DNA from: Clostridia bacterium | Lineage (GTDB): Bacteria; Bacillota; Clostridia; Peptostreptococcales; Anaerovoracaceae | Assembly (NCBI GenBank): GCA_902363595.1 | Contig: CABJAP010000010.1 | Span: forward strand, 1-64,000 | Direction: 5' to 3' | DNA: 64,000 nt | Shown here: one piece after another, positions 32,794 through 41,274 of the stretch | Layout: the number at the start of each line of letters is the position of its first letter | How positions within the stretch are numbered: position 1 is the stretch's first letter | The notes under the pieces: generated by a model | Seen by the model: only the letters and a program-made list of their open reading frames with translations | What the model was told of the DNA's origin: nothing | The model's database searches: none | Made by a program: the position numbers and the translations under genes

Positions 32794-33375
32794 GTGTTTC
32801 ATTTATATGACTTTCTTATTTATTGCATGATCACGGCTTACACGCCGGGAGCAAACAACCTGCTTTCTATGAGCAATGCTATCCGGCTCGGCTATCGGCG
32901 CAGTCTCCGTTTTAATTTTGGTATTTTAGCCGGATTTGCAGCAGTAATGGTACTGTGCATGATTTTTAGCGCGGTGCTGTATCAGCTGCTTCCGAAAATC
33001 AAAATCGTTATGCAGGTTCTTGGCGCCGTCTATATGTTGTACTTAGCTTGGAAAGTATGGAAAAGCTCAGCTGACCTGCATACGGAAAACGGCAAAGAGG
33101 CCAGCTTTCTTTCTGGTATGATCCTGCAATTTGCCAATCCAAAAATCTATATTTATGCGATAACAGCAATATCGCTCTACATTTTGCCCGTTTATCATTC
33201 CCCATGGGCAATGGTTGGGTTCACCGCTATATTAACGCTGATCGGTGCCTCCGGCTCTTTTATGTGGGCCTTGTTGGGCTCTGCCTTTTGTAAAATTTTA
33301 GCCAAACATACAAAACTCGTCAACCTGGTTATGGCGCTGTTGCTTATTTATTGCGCCATCGCCTTATTTTTGTAA
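32794..33375 (+). CDS. LysE/RhtB-family amino acid exporter
   Basis: A 193-residue membrane protein with five to six helices. The motif TAYTPGANNLLSMSNAIRLGYRRSL (residues 14-38) is the LysE/RhtB signature (PGPN variant PGAN). The start is GTG with GGGAGG upstream. It probably exports excess amino acids or derivatives under control of the divergent XRE-cupin protein. Confidence 0.88.
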   Translation: MFHLYDFLIYCMITAYTPGANNLLSMSNAIRLGYRRSLRFNFGILAGFAAVMVLCMIFSAVLYQLLPKIKIVMQVLGAVYMLYLAWKVWKSSADLHTENGKEASFLSGMILQFANPKIYIYAITAISLYILPVYHSPWAMVGFTAILTLIGASGSFMWALLGSAFCKILAKHTKLVNLVMALLLIYCAIALFL

Positions 33376-33443
33376 TGGGAAGTTAGTACGAAAGGTTTTA
33401 TCGGATGATTTTGGCACTGATACAGCGCCTTAATTTCAGCCTC

Positions 33444-34460
33444 TTATTGAGGGCGATCAGCGACAATCCTGCACTGATGCTGTTTTACACGGTCATAGTT
33501 AATGCCCACCAGCAGGATCTCTTCGCAGCCTTCCGCCTTCTGCGCATAATTTTTATCCCTGATCTGAGCGATAGCCTCTTCACAGGAGCCGCCCACCTTT
33601 AGTTCCAGCACAATCGCCGGCTTCCCCGGCTTCTTTGGCAGGAATAGGTAGTCGCAGTATCCCTTTCCGCTCTTAGCTTCCCGTTCAATGTAATAATCAT
33701 CCCGCGCTGACAGATAACACAGAGTGATGACACACGACAGGGCATTTTCATCATTGTATTTGAGAAAAGGGATTTCCTTATCATGAACCTCTTCCAAGAT
33801 CGCGGCTACCGTTTCTTCCTCACCGGCCAAAGTGGCTTCTAACATCTTCTGGGAACGATCCACAATGGCTTTCACCTCGCCCATGCTCCGGCGTGTCAGA
33901 ACATCCTCGTATTTTTCCATCAGCTCATGATTGGGAATCTGCAGGCAGCCGTCATAGTACGACAGAAATCCATAGACCACCATGGCTGAAAGGATTTCGT
34001 CTCTGGTGTCCAGCTGCAATTCGGCGGCGCTGTAGCCTTTCAGTTTGATGAGGACCGGGATACCGGCCACCAGCTTGACGATATCTTCCCGCACCTCGTC
34101 CACGTTGTGCTCAATGCAGTCAGCGATTTCATTCATGGGGCCGGTTTCCGTCCAGGATGAAGATGAACGAGTCTTCCGTATCCTGGAGCATCTGGCTCAG
34201 GCTGTCATATTCCCGCGCCGCAAGCTCCGGATAGGCTTCGGCCAGATCCGCCTTCATGTTTTTCAGGATGCTGGTCATATACGCTTTATAGCTATCGCAA
34301 AGATCCGGCATCCTGCTAAAGTCTATATAGATGACATTGTGCTTGTTCAAATGCTGGGAAAAAGACGCTGCCCCGGAAACCGCCAGTCCCGCAAAAAGTC
34401 CGCTGCTGTCATAACCTTTGGTGTAATCTTTTCCGCCTTTATGTACACGGATAATTTTAA
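33444..34460 (-). pseudogene. Remnant of an AAA-ATPase/PD-(D/E)XK (DUF1703) gene
   Basis: The C-terminal part (33444-34136) keeps the nuclease domain: YCDYLFLPKKPGKPAIVLELKVGGSCEEAIAQI, then KNYAQKAEG. A second frame (34129 to about 34460) holds a middle piece (SSGLFAGLAVS, HNVIYIDFSRMPD, SFIFILDG) of the AAA-ATPase_like domain. The Walker A region is missing, there is a deletion and frame change near 34130, and no start remains. The intact family is a multicopy gene of unknown role in anaerobes. Confidence 0.75.
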
Positions 34461-34567
34461 ATTATTCAGCCCTTTCGTCCAATCTCCGGGGTGCGCAGCT
34501 CTGCCGCATCAGTTAGAAAGACCGCATGGTCTCCGCCCGCTGCGGGCTTCCATCGCTTACAATTCCT

Positions 34568-35938
34568 TTATGCCATCACAATTCCTGAAACAAGAAAACC
34601 GATTGCCGCCAATGCTCCGCCGATGATCCCATACGGAACTTGTGTAAAGGCGTGTTCAATATTATCGATTTTTGCCATTGCCGATGCGAATACCGTGTAG
34701 TCGCAATAGAAGCAGACGTGTGCTCCAAAGGCTTCTCCGGATAAAATCGCAGCCAGCACGACCACCGGATCCGCCCCGATGGAAACGGAAAGGGGAACCG
34801 CCACCAGCGCATAAACAACCGTTACGCCCCAGGTGCTCCCGGAACAGAATGTCAGCAATGCGCAGGCGATAAAGGTAATGAGCGGGAAAAATACCGGGGA
34901 CAGAAAGGACTCGCAAATGGAGATAATATATTCCGGAACCTGCAGGGTCGTAACAATATCCTTGAACATGTAAACAAAGAAGGAAATCAGCGGCATCTGA
35001 ATGATTCTTGCCTCGCCCTCGATGGCGGCTGTCATAATCTCTTTCCAAGTACACAGTCTTGTTATGAACAAGAGCGCGCACATGGAAAATACTCCGATAA
35101 AAAAGCCGGACAGCACGTCGCCGGTAACCAGAATGGATGCCGTTAAAATGGCGATTCCGGCAATGAATACCACCAGCCGAACTGGGGCTTTCGGGTCTTT
35201 TTCTTCCTCATTTACTTTTTCCTCCGGATTGAGCGGAATGCTGGCCTTGCTGTAAAGCTCTCCAGTAGTCTGCACCCGTTCATAAGCTTTTTTCATGCCG
35301 CCCAGCTTGGGTACCCATCCCATGGTAAATCCAAAACACACCAGCAGCGCGGCGATGGCGTAGAAATTAAAGGGAATTGTTTTTACATAAATGCCAAATC
35401 CATTGCCCAGGTATTCCAGCTCCACAAAGCCGGCGAACACGCCCTGGAAAAAGACCGCCCAGTTCGTCAGCGGCACCAGGGATGTAACGGTCGTGCTGGT
35501 GGAGTCGATATAGTAGGCCACGGAAGCCCGCGGCACTTTGAACCGGTCGAACAGCGGTGTCATCTGGCCGATTACGGATGAGCGCATCATATCATCGATG
35601 AACAGCAGCGCCGATAACAGCCAGGACCACAGGTATAGATTTCGTTCGCCTTTCACCTTTTTTTCTACGATTTTAACCAGTACATGAGCGCCGCCCGATG
35701 CCTGAAAAAGCGCCACCAGAACGCCGACCACACACATCAGGCAGACGATCCATACCGTATCCTCGTTGCAGCCTGTCGTATAAACCTGATCGATAAACGT
35801 TGAAAACCAGCCGGTTCCGCCAATAATCACGCAGCCCACCAGAATCGCAATCACCATGGATGAAATGCATTTTCTGGTTATGATGGCTACTGCCAGCATG
35901 ACCGCGATCGGCAGTAAACATAAAATTCCATATTCCAC
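34568..35938 (-). CDS. NhaC-family Na+/H+ antiporter-type transporter
   Basis: A 456-residue membrane protein with about 11 helices. Motifs LLFIDDMMRSSVIGQMTPLFDRFKVPRASVAYYIDSTSTTVTSLVPLTNWA and FCSGSTWGVTV are typical of NhaC/YfcC-like carriers. These exchange Na+ with H+ or an organic anion such as malate/lactate. The start is GTG after GGAGGT, and it touches the amidohydrolase stop. In this peptidase-amidohydrolase operon it may carry the released product or substrate. Confidence 0.85.
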   Translation of the reverse strand: MEYGILCLLPIAVMLAVAIITRKCISSMVIAILVGCVIIGGTGWFSTFIDQVYTTGCNEDTVWIVCLMCVVGVLVALFQASGGAHVLVKIVEKKVKGERNLYLWSWLLSALLFIDDMMRSSVIGQMTPLFDRFKVPRASVAYYIDSTSTTVTSLVPLTNWAVFFQGVFAGFVELEYLGNGFGIYVKTIPFNFYAIAALLVCFGFTMGWVPKLGGMKKAYERVQTTGELYSKASIPLNPEEKVNEEEKDPKAPVRLVVFIAGIAILTASILVTGDVLSGFFIGVFSMCALLFITRLCTWKEIMTAAIEGEARIIQMPLISFFVYMFKDIVTTLQVPEYIISICESFLSPVFFPLITFIACALLTFCSGSTWGVTVVYALVAVPLSVSIGADPVVVLAAILSGEAFGAHVCFYCDYTVFASAMAKIDNIEHAFTQVPYGIIGGALAAIGFLVSGIVMA

Positions 35939-37567
35939 TTACTTCACCTCCAAACAGGGTTTCTTTTCGTAAATGATCCTTCCTCCTAACATTGTCATGG
36001 CGACGGTGGTCTCCAGAATCTCTTCCAAATCAACTTGAAACAAATTCCTGTCTAACACGGCGATATCGGCAAATTTGCCTGCCTCTAAGGTGCCTGTTTT
36101 CTCCTCGCTGTGCATTTGATATGCAGATCCGATTGTATAAGCTTTCAGCGAATCGGCCAGACTGAGTTTTTCATTGGGGCACCAGCCGCCCTCGGGCTGC
36201 TTGTCTTCCGACAGCCTGGAGGCCGCTCTGTAAATGCCCCGCATGGGATTGAGCTCCGCAATGGGATGGTCGCTGCCAAAGGCGAGAACCGCGCCTTTTC
36301 CTGCCAGACTTTTAAAGGGGTAAACATACTTACAGCGTTCTTCTCCGAGAATTTTATGGAAAGGGTGTTCGCAAAAGACCGGGGCCCACATATGATCCGG
36401 CTGAACAGAAGCCACAACACCAAGCTCCCCGACTCTCCCCAGATCGTCCGGATGCACCACTTCAAAATGCTCGATGGTATGGCGCAATGGTTCTTTTCCG
36501 CCGGCGCTGCGGCAATATTCATATATGTCCAGCGCTTCCCTTACCGCCCCGTCCCCGCATGCATGGAGCCGCATCCGGATGCCATTGGCTTCAAACGCCC
36601 GCGCCCGCTGGCCGAAAGTTTCCACGGACAGATATTTTTCTCCGTAAAATCCCGGGCGGTCGCTGTATTCTTCGATCAACGCACCCGTATAGCCCATAGG
36701 CGTGCCGTCGACAAATCCTTTGATTCCGCCGAATTTAAGCGTGTCGCTGTGATACTTGTTTTTCATATCCAGCAGCTTTTCCATAGGCGTATTGATCGAA
36801 GCAAGGAGGGACATTCTCACCTTGAGTCTGCCGTCCTGATCCATTTTCTCAAACACATCTTCCATGAGGATTTCATGGATTTGCAGATTGCTTAGGGAAG
36901 TGATTCCCAGGCTGGCCGTCGTTTTAAAATACGCATCGATCAGTCGGCTCTTTTTCTCTTCTGGCATAGAAAAGGCTTCATCCAAAACCAGCTTCATCGC
37001 ATAGGTCTCCAGCAGATATCCGCTAGGCTCCCCTGCAGCATCTTTTCCGATCATCCCCATGCCCTGCGGAATAGCGGTATTCCGGTCAATTCCGCAGACT
37101 TCCAAGGCTTTTGTGTTTACCCATGCGCCGTGAAGCTCCTCATTGATGACCACCACCGGTTTGTCGGGAAACCGTCGGTCCAGAGACGCTTTCGTTGGCA
37201 GTTCTTTGGTCTGCCAATATTCATGGTTCCAGCCGAAAGCGATCACCCATTCATTCTCCTTGTCCTTTTCATGGTCGAAAATCATCTGCACCGCGTCCTC
37301 TTCGGAGCGGGACTCCGCCACATTGGCTCCGGCCACTTCCAGCGCTCCATAAAAAACATGGGCGTGGCTTTCGCCGATTCCCGGCATGACCAGCTGATCC
37401 TCATAGCTTAATACCTGGGTTTGGCCGCCCAGATACTCTGCCATTTGTTCATCTGATCTTCCTATGTATGCAATCTTGTCTCCCGCAACGGCGATGAACC
37501 CCTTGAAGGGCTCATCGCTGACTGAATCGAAGATACAGTTGGATTTTATAATATAGTCTGCAAACAT
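35939..37567 (-). CDS. YtcJ-like metal-dependent amidohydrolase (second copy)
   Basis: A 542-residue amidohydrolase family 3 enzyme, paralogous to the one at 23025. It has the metal motif MPGIGESHAHVF near residue 65 (GxxExHxH rather than GxxDxHTH), AFGSDHPIAELNP and the KTGTLEAGKFADIAVLDRNLF closing strand. It lies between an M24 peptidase (2 bp upstream) and an NhaC-type transporter, so this operon probably imports and splits a peptide or N-acyl amino acid. AAGGAG precedes the ATG. Confidence 0.87.
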   Translation of the reverse strand: MFADYIIKSNCIFDSVSDEPFKGFIAVAGDKIAYIGRSDEQMAEYLGGQTQVLSYEDQLVMPGIGESHAHVFYGALEVAGANVAESRSEEDAVQMIFDHEKDKENEWVIAFGWNHEYWQTKELPTKASLDRRFPDKPVVVINEELHGAWVNTKALEVCGIDRNTAIPQGMGMIGKDAAGEPSGYLLETYAMKLVLDEAFSMPEEKKSRLIDAYFKTTASLGITSLSNLQIHEILMEDVFEKMDQDGRLKVRMSLLASINTPMEKLLDMKNKYHSDTLKFGGIKGFVDGTPMGYTGALIEEYSDRPGFYGEKYLSVETFGQRARAFEANGIRMRLHACGDGAVREALDIYEYCRSAGGKEPLRHTIEHFEVVHPDDLGRVGELGVVASVQPDHMWAPVFCEHPFHKILGEERCKYVYPFKSLAGKGAVLAFGSDHPIAELNPMRGIYRAASRLSEDKQPEGGWCPNEKLSLADSLKAYTIGSAYQMHSEEKTGTLEAGKFADIAVLDRNLFQVDLEEILETTVAMTMLGGRIIYEKKPCLEVK

Positions 37568-37568
37568 A

Positions 37569-38855
37569 TCAGAACTCCTTAACCATCAGTTCTCTGGTCG
37601 TTTTGCCCAGAACAACCGCTTCATCTTCTTTGAACATAAGGGTATCGATGCAGCCGAAGCCGGTTTCAAAGTTGACGACGGTTCCGGGAACGAAGCGTCT
37701 TTCCTTATCTTCGCAGTCGAAATAGATATCATAGACCGTCGATCCGCCGCACCAGTCAGGCGGAAAGGCGATGCCCAGCTCATATCCGCCGATCCAGTAC
37801 TGCTGGCCCCAGAGGCCCTCCGACTGGTAGTATTTTTTCAGTTCTATGAGCAGCTCCGACATGAGCATATTGGGCTTAATTGTGTTTTTAACGGTTTCGA
37901 TAATCTTTTGGTTGACTGCGTATTTGGCCGCAAATTCCTTTGGCGGCTCGCCCACGGAAAAGTAGCGGCACTGGTTGGAATGATACCGGTTGAATACACC
38001 GGCCAGATCCACGCCCACCGGATCGCCCAGCATGATTTTTCTCCTGGACGCGGGGATGTGGAAACACCAGGAACGGTAAGGGCCGGAACGAACCATATTG
38101 GCGATGGCCTGACTTTCGCCGCCGGCCTTTAGCTGGGCGTTGGTGTAGGCCGCAACAATTTCCAATTCGGTTATGCCCGGCTCCAATGCGTCGTAGATCG
38201 CTTCCATGCCCACATTGCAGATATTGGTCGCCGTTTCAATATATTGGAGTTCCAAAGGCGATTTTACGGCCCGGGCCTCCCGGATCACTTCCGTGGCGTC
38301 GACAACCTTGCATCCGGCCCCTTCGAACAGGGTTTTCCACTGGTCGAAGATCAAATAGCTGGGACGGTAGCTGCCCAATTCCAGGCCAATGGTCATTCCA
38401 GGCTTGATCCATCCTTCTTCCTTTAAGTTCTTGATTACAATTTCTTTATAGCCTTCCTCGTCTGTTGTGCATATATAGGATTTTCCGTACATATCCGCCG
38501 GGATATCGTAGATCAGCCTTGTGTCGGTGGAAATGCTGGTGAGTTTTAGTACGCCCTCTTCATCCGGCAGGTCAAAGTGAATGAATTTATCGTGGTCCAC
38601 ATGTATGGCCGTTCCCGCCCCCATTGAATCGTACCAGGCCTGGGGCGAATTGACCCGGTGCCATACCACATCGTATCCGCTGATATAGTACATACTTTCA
38701 GGGGCTGTGGCGTACACAAAGTCGATCTCTTCTCTGTCCATGATCTGCCTGATTCTGGTCAGTCGGTTCTTATACTCCTCCATGGGAAAAGCGACTTTCA
38801 TTTCTCCGGCGCAGCTTTCTACTCCCGGAATTAAATCAAATTTTCTCTCTGACAT
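37569..38855 (-). CDS. M24 peptidase/creatinase-like protein
   Basis: A 428-residue protein. It has a creatinase N-terminal domain (residues about 20-180) and a pita-bread M24 domain (DATEVIREARAVKSPLELQYIETA...). The C-terminal part shows VGVDLAGVFNRYHSNQCRYFSVG and PGTVVNFETGF, where metal ligands are expected. The set appears incomplete compared with aminopeptidase P, so it may be a creatinase-like C-N hydrolase that works without metal. GGAGGG precedes the ATG. First gene of the operon with amidohydrolase and NhaC. Confidence 0.8.
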   Translation of the reverse strand: MSERKFDLIPGVESCAGEMKVAFPMEEYKNRLTRIRQIMDREEIDFVYATAPESMYYISGYDVVWHRVNSPQAWYDSMGAGTAIHVDHDKFIHFDLPDEEGVLKLTSISTDTRLIYDIPADMYGKSYICTTDEEGYKEIVIKNLKEEGWIKPGMTIGLELGSYRPSYLIFDQWKTLFEGAGCKVVDATEVIREARAVKSPLELQYIETATNICNVGMEAIYDALEPGITELEIVAAYTNAQLKAGGESQAIANMVRSGPYRSWCFHIPASRRKIMLGDPVGVDLAGVFNRYHSNQCRYFSVGEPPKEFAAKYAVNQKIIETVKNTIKPNMLMSELLIELKKYYQSEGLWGQQYWIGGYELGIAFPPDWCGGSTVYDIYFDCEDKERRFVPGTVVNFETGFGCIDTLMFKEDEAVVLGKTTRELMVKEF

Positions 38856-38985
38856 TTTGCGTTCCCTCCATTCAGTTTTGAATTGTCTGAAAAGTTAATT
38901 AATTTACCTTGGAGTATATCGTTATTTGCTTCCGGTTTTAAGCCATTATCTTGTTATGGCGATAGGTAAATTTGCGAATAAAATG

Positions 38986-39004
38986 CCCCTGCTTTATGCA
39001 GGGG
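38986..39004. repeat. GC hairpin upstream of element B
   Basis: CCCCTGC pairs with GCAGGGG around a TTTAT loop. The surrounding sequence repeats GGTAAATTT on both sides (38965 and 39018 regions). It may be part of the same leader as element B or an old terminator. Confidence 0.4.
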
Positions 39005-39046
39005 GGGCTTCGCAATGCGGTAAATTTATTGGGGAAATCGTAAAAG

Positions 39047-39147
39047 TTACGCAAAGTTGTGGGTTTGCGGGGTCGAATCTTGACGCAAAACGGAGTTTCT
39101 TGATTCAGGCCAAGCTTTCCAGGGCTCAACCGTTGAAAAAAGTGTAA
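39047..39147 (+). ncRNA. Structured repeat element, copy B
   Basis: A 101-nt copy bounded by TTACGC and GTGTAA, which pair using one G-U. It carries AAAGTTGTGGGTT and AACCGTTGAAAA at the same places as copies A and C. It lies between the M24 operon start (minus) and the end of the AraC gene (minus). The rest of 38856-39219 shows a CGCCCAA/TTGGGCG hairpin (39174-39193) and no gene. Confidence 0.5.
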
Positions 39148-39219
39148 ATTTCAAAAATATTTTTAATTTTTTCCGCCCAATAACTTTTGGGCGCACCTCA
39201 GACCTCACCAGCCCGAAAG

Positions 39220-41157
39220 TCACACCTTTATCAAAAGCGTAAGCTGCATATCCGCGGCAGCGGGCGGCAGCTCAAGGGCAAAGGCTTTGTCTTTCAGTTG
39301 ATCCTCATCGATATAATCGACGGAAATCATCGGCAGAGATGCTTGGTCCACCATCTCATATTCGCTGTCACTCAAATACCGGATCACGTTTGGGTTTTTA
39401 ATGACCGATGAGATGTCGTCACGCTGAGAGTTCCATGCATAATGCACCGACTTGTAGCTGCCGCGGAAATTTTTTAAAATCAGTTTATACTCGGTTTGCT
39501 GCGGGTATTTGAATTTGGTGCCTCCGTTGTGGAACAAAATCTGAAAATCATCTTCTTTTCTTGTAATCACATAACTCTCTTCTTTTACAACAACCGCCTC
39601 ACCCATCTTGGAAAGGAAAAAGTAGAAATAGTACAGATTATTTTTAAATCCGTTCTTGGAATAAAGCCAGTCCATTCTGATTTCACCGTCAATCATATTG
39701 GATATGTAGTCCGTTTCAACGTTGCCCCGCTTGTCCACTGGCCTCTTGTAGTGTTCATACTGCTTGTGCCGTATGTTCAGAGAATCCAGGAGGGCGGTAA
39801 ATTCTTTGATTTTTTCCTTTGTTTCCCGCTCGTTGTCCGCCATATCGATCTTAAACTCCATTTGCGCAGCCCGTCCTTTGGGATAAAACTTGAAAAAATT
39901 CCGCAGGGATTCCTCTGCCGCATCGATTTCATATTGGTCGTCTTTGCTGCATCCCACAATCAAATAGACTTTTGCGAAAATATCCAGCAAAAAGTTGAGA
40001 ACGCTGTGCAGCTGCGGCATTGACGGGTCTTCCGTCTGCTGAGTCCCGGCGCTGAACAGTTCGTCGGCGATGATCGCCATAAATTCAATGTCTTTCTGCG
40101 CCTCTTCAATTTGTTTCATCTTTCGATATCCGATGATATTGGAGCCGCCGCACCACAGCTTCTCTTTCCACGATGGGTCCAATCGCTCCGCTACTTTCCT
40201 TGTATTGAGATCAATCACAATCTCATTTTCCGTATCTGCGTCCGCTTTTATTTCCGGGACAATGGATTCGATTTTATGAATGATATCCGCCATAGGAACA
40301 GGCTCCTCAAAGCGCTCCGTATCGTCGTACATTTCACAGGATTCACGGAACAGCTTGCGGTACTTGTTGGGACTTATTTTGTACCACTTCATAAAATGCT
40401 TATTAAAATAGCGCACGTCCGAAAACCCGCACTGGTAGGCGATCTCCGTAATGGGCGAAGATGTGTTGAGGAGCAGTTTTTCCGCTTTTTCCACTCGGAC
40501 AAAATTCAGCCAGTCCCGAAAACTGTATCCGGTGATATCCTTGAACTTGTGGGAAAGATAGAACATGCTCAGGTATTCCTGCTCCGATACATCCTGCAGG
40601 TTTACTTTATGGTCGTAATTGGAATACAAATACTTGATGGTACGATAAATAATATCCATTTTTTCATCCGTCACTTGGAAGGCCGCGCCGTTCAAATCGG
40701 TAATATCCACGCGGTAGCAATAGATCAGGCTCTTGAGAAAGGAATCAAACTGGCGGGCGATCCGTTCCCTGTCCGCGTTTTGGTCGATCAGCACCGCCAG
40801 ACGATTGACATGCTCCATAATCACATGTTTTCGCTGGTTTAATTTATAGAACGCTTCGGAATACGGCCAAAGAGCGACGATTTCATAAAAATCCGGATAT
40901 TTCTCATAAGATGCATTGCAGTCGATGTATACACAAATGACAACGTTTTTTTCATTGGTTTCCTTCATGCTGTGTATTTCATCGCTGTTGATGAGCATGA
41001 TGTCGCCGGCCTTCAATCTGAACCATTCGTAACCAACTTTTAAATCCAGGCTGCCCTCTACCACAAGGAGCAGCTCCAGCTCGTCGTGCCAGTGAAACGT
41101 CTGTCCAACAATGCTGCTCTGGCTCACGTAGATCATCCCGTTTTCTTCAAAACCCAT
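39220..41157 (-). CDS. AraC regulator with a degenerate GH39-like C-terminal domain
   Basis: A 645-residue protein. The N-terminal cupin (FHWHDELELLLVVEGSLDL, DIMLINSDEIHSM) and the middle AraC double helix-turn-helix (LQDVSEQEYLSMFYLSHKFKDITGYSF...PITEIAYQCGFSDVRYFNKHFMKWYKISPNKYR) are intact. The remaining 350 residues recall the xylosidase-like (GH39) tail of some clostridial AraC proteins (LDPSWKEKLWCGGSNIIGYR). I cannot find catalytic acids, so the tail is probably a ligand sensor. The ATG at 41157 follows AGGAGG. It may control the M24 operon downstream. Confidence 0.8.
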   Translation of the reverse strand: MGFEENGMIYVSQSSIVGQTFHWHDELELLLVVEGSLDLKVGYEWFRLKAGDIMLINSDEIHSMKETNEKNVVICVYIDCNASYEKYPDFYEIVALWPYSEAFYKLNQRKHVIMEHVNRLAVLIDQNADRERIARQFDSFLKSLIYCYRVDITDLNGAAFQVTDEKMDIIYRTIKYLYSNYDHKVNLQDVSEQEYLSMFYLSHKFKDITGYSFRDWLNFVRVEKAEKLLLNTSSPITEIAYQCGFSDVRYFNKHFMKWYKISPNKYRKLFRESCEMYDDTERFEEPVPMADIIHKIESIVPEIKADADTENEIVIDLNTRKVAERLDPSWKEKLWCGGSNIIGYRKMKQIEEAQKDIEFMAIIADELFSAGTQQTEDPSMPQLHSVLNFLLDIFAKVYLIVGCSKDDQYEIDAAEESLRNFFKFYPKGRAAQMEFKIDMADNERETKEKIKEFTALLDSLNIRHKQYEHYKRPVDKRGNVETDYISNMIDGEIRMDWLYSKNGFKNNLYYFYFFLSKMGEAVVVKEESYVITRKEDDFQILFHNGGTKFKYPQQTEYKLILKNFRGSYKSVHYAWNSQRDDISSVIKNPNVIRYLSDSEYEMVDQASLPMISVDYIDEDQLKDKAFALELPPAAADMQLTLLIKV

Positions 41158-41218
41158 ATTAATTCCTCCTGGTCGTATTATACTCCGGATCTTTATGGAA
41201 AGGTTTCCATATGAAAAA

Positions 41219-41238
41219 AACCGGCAAAAAAGCCGGTT
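41219..41238 (-). terminator. Terminator of the left signalling/acyl operon
   Basis: A 7-bp stem (AACCGGC/GCCGGTT) with a six-base loop is followed on the minus strand by TTTTT. It sits 37 bp after the stop of the MATE fusion at 41275. Confidence 0.85.
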
Positions 41239-41274
41239 AAAACGCAAGAAAGTCGGATTATAAGGATAATCCCC

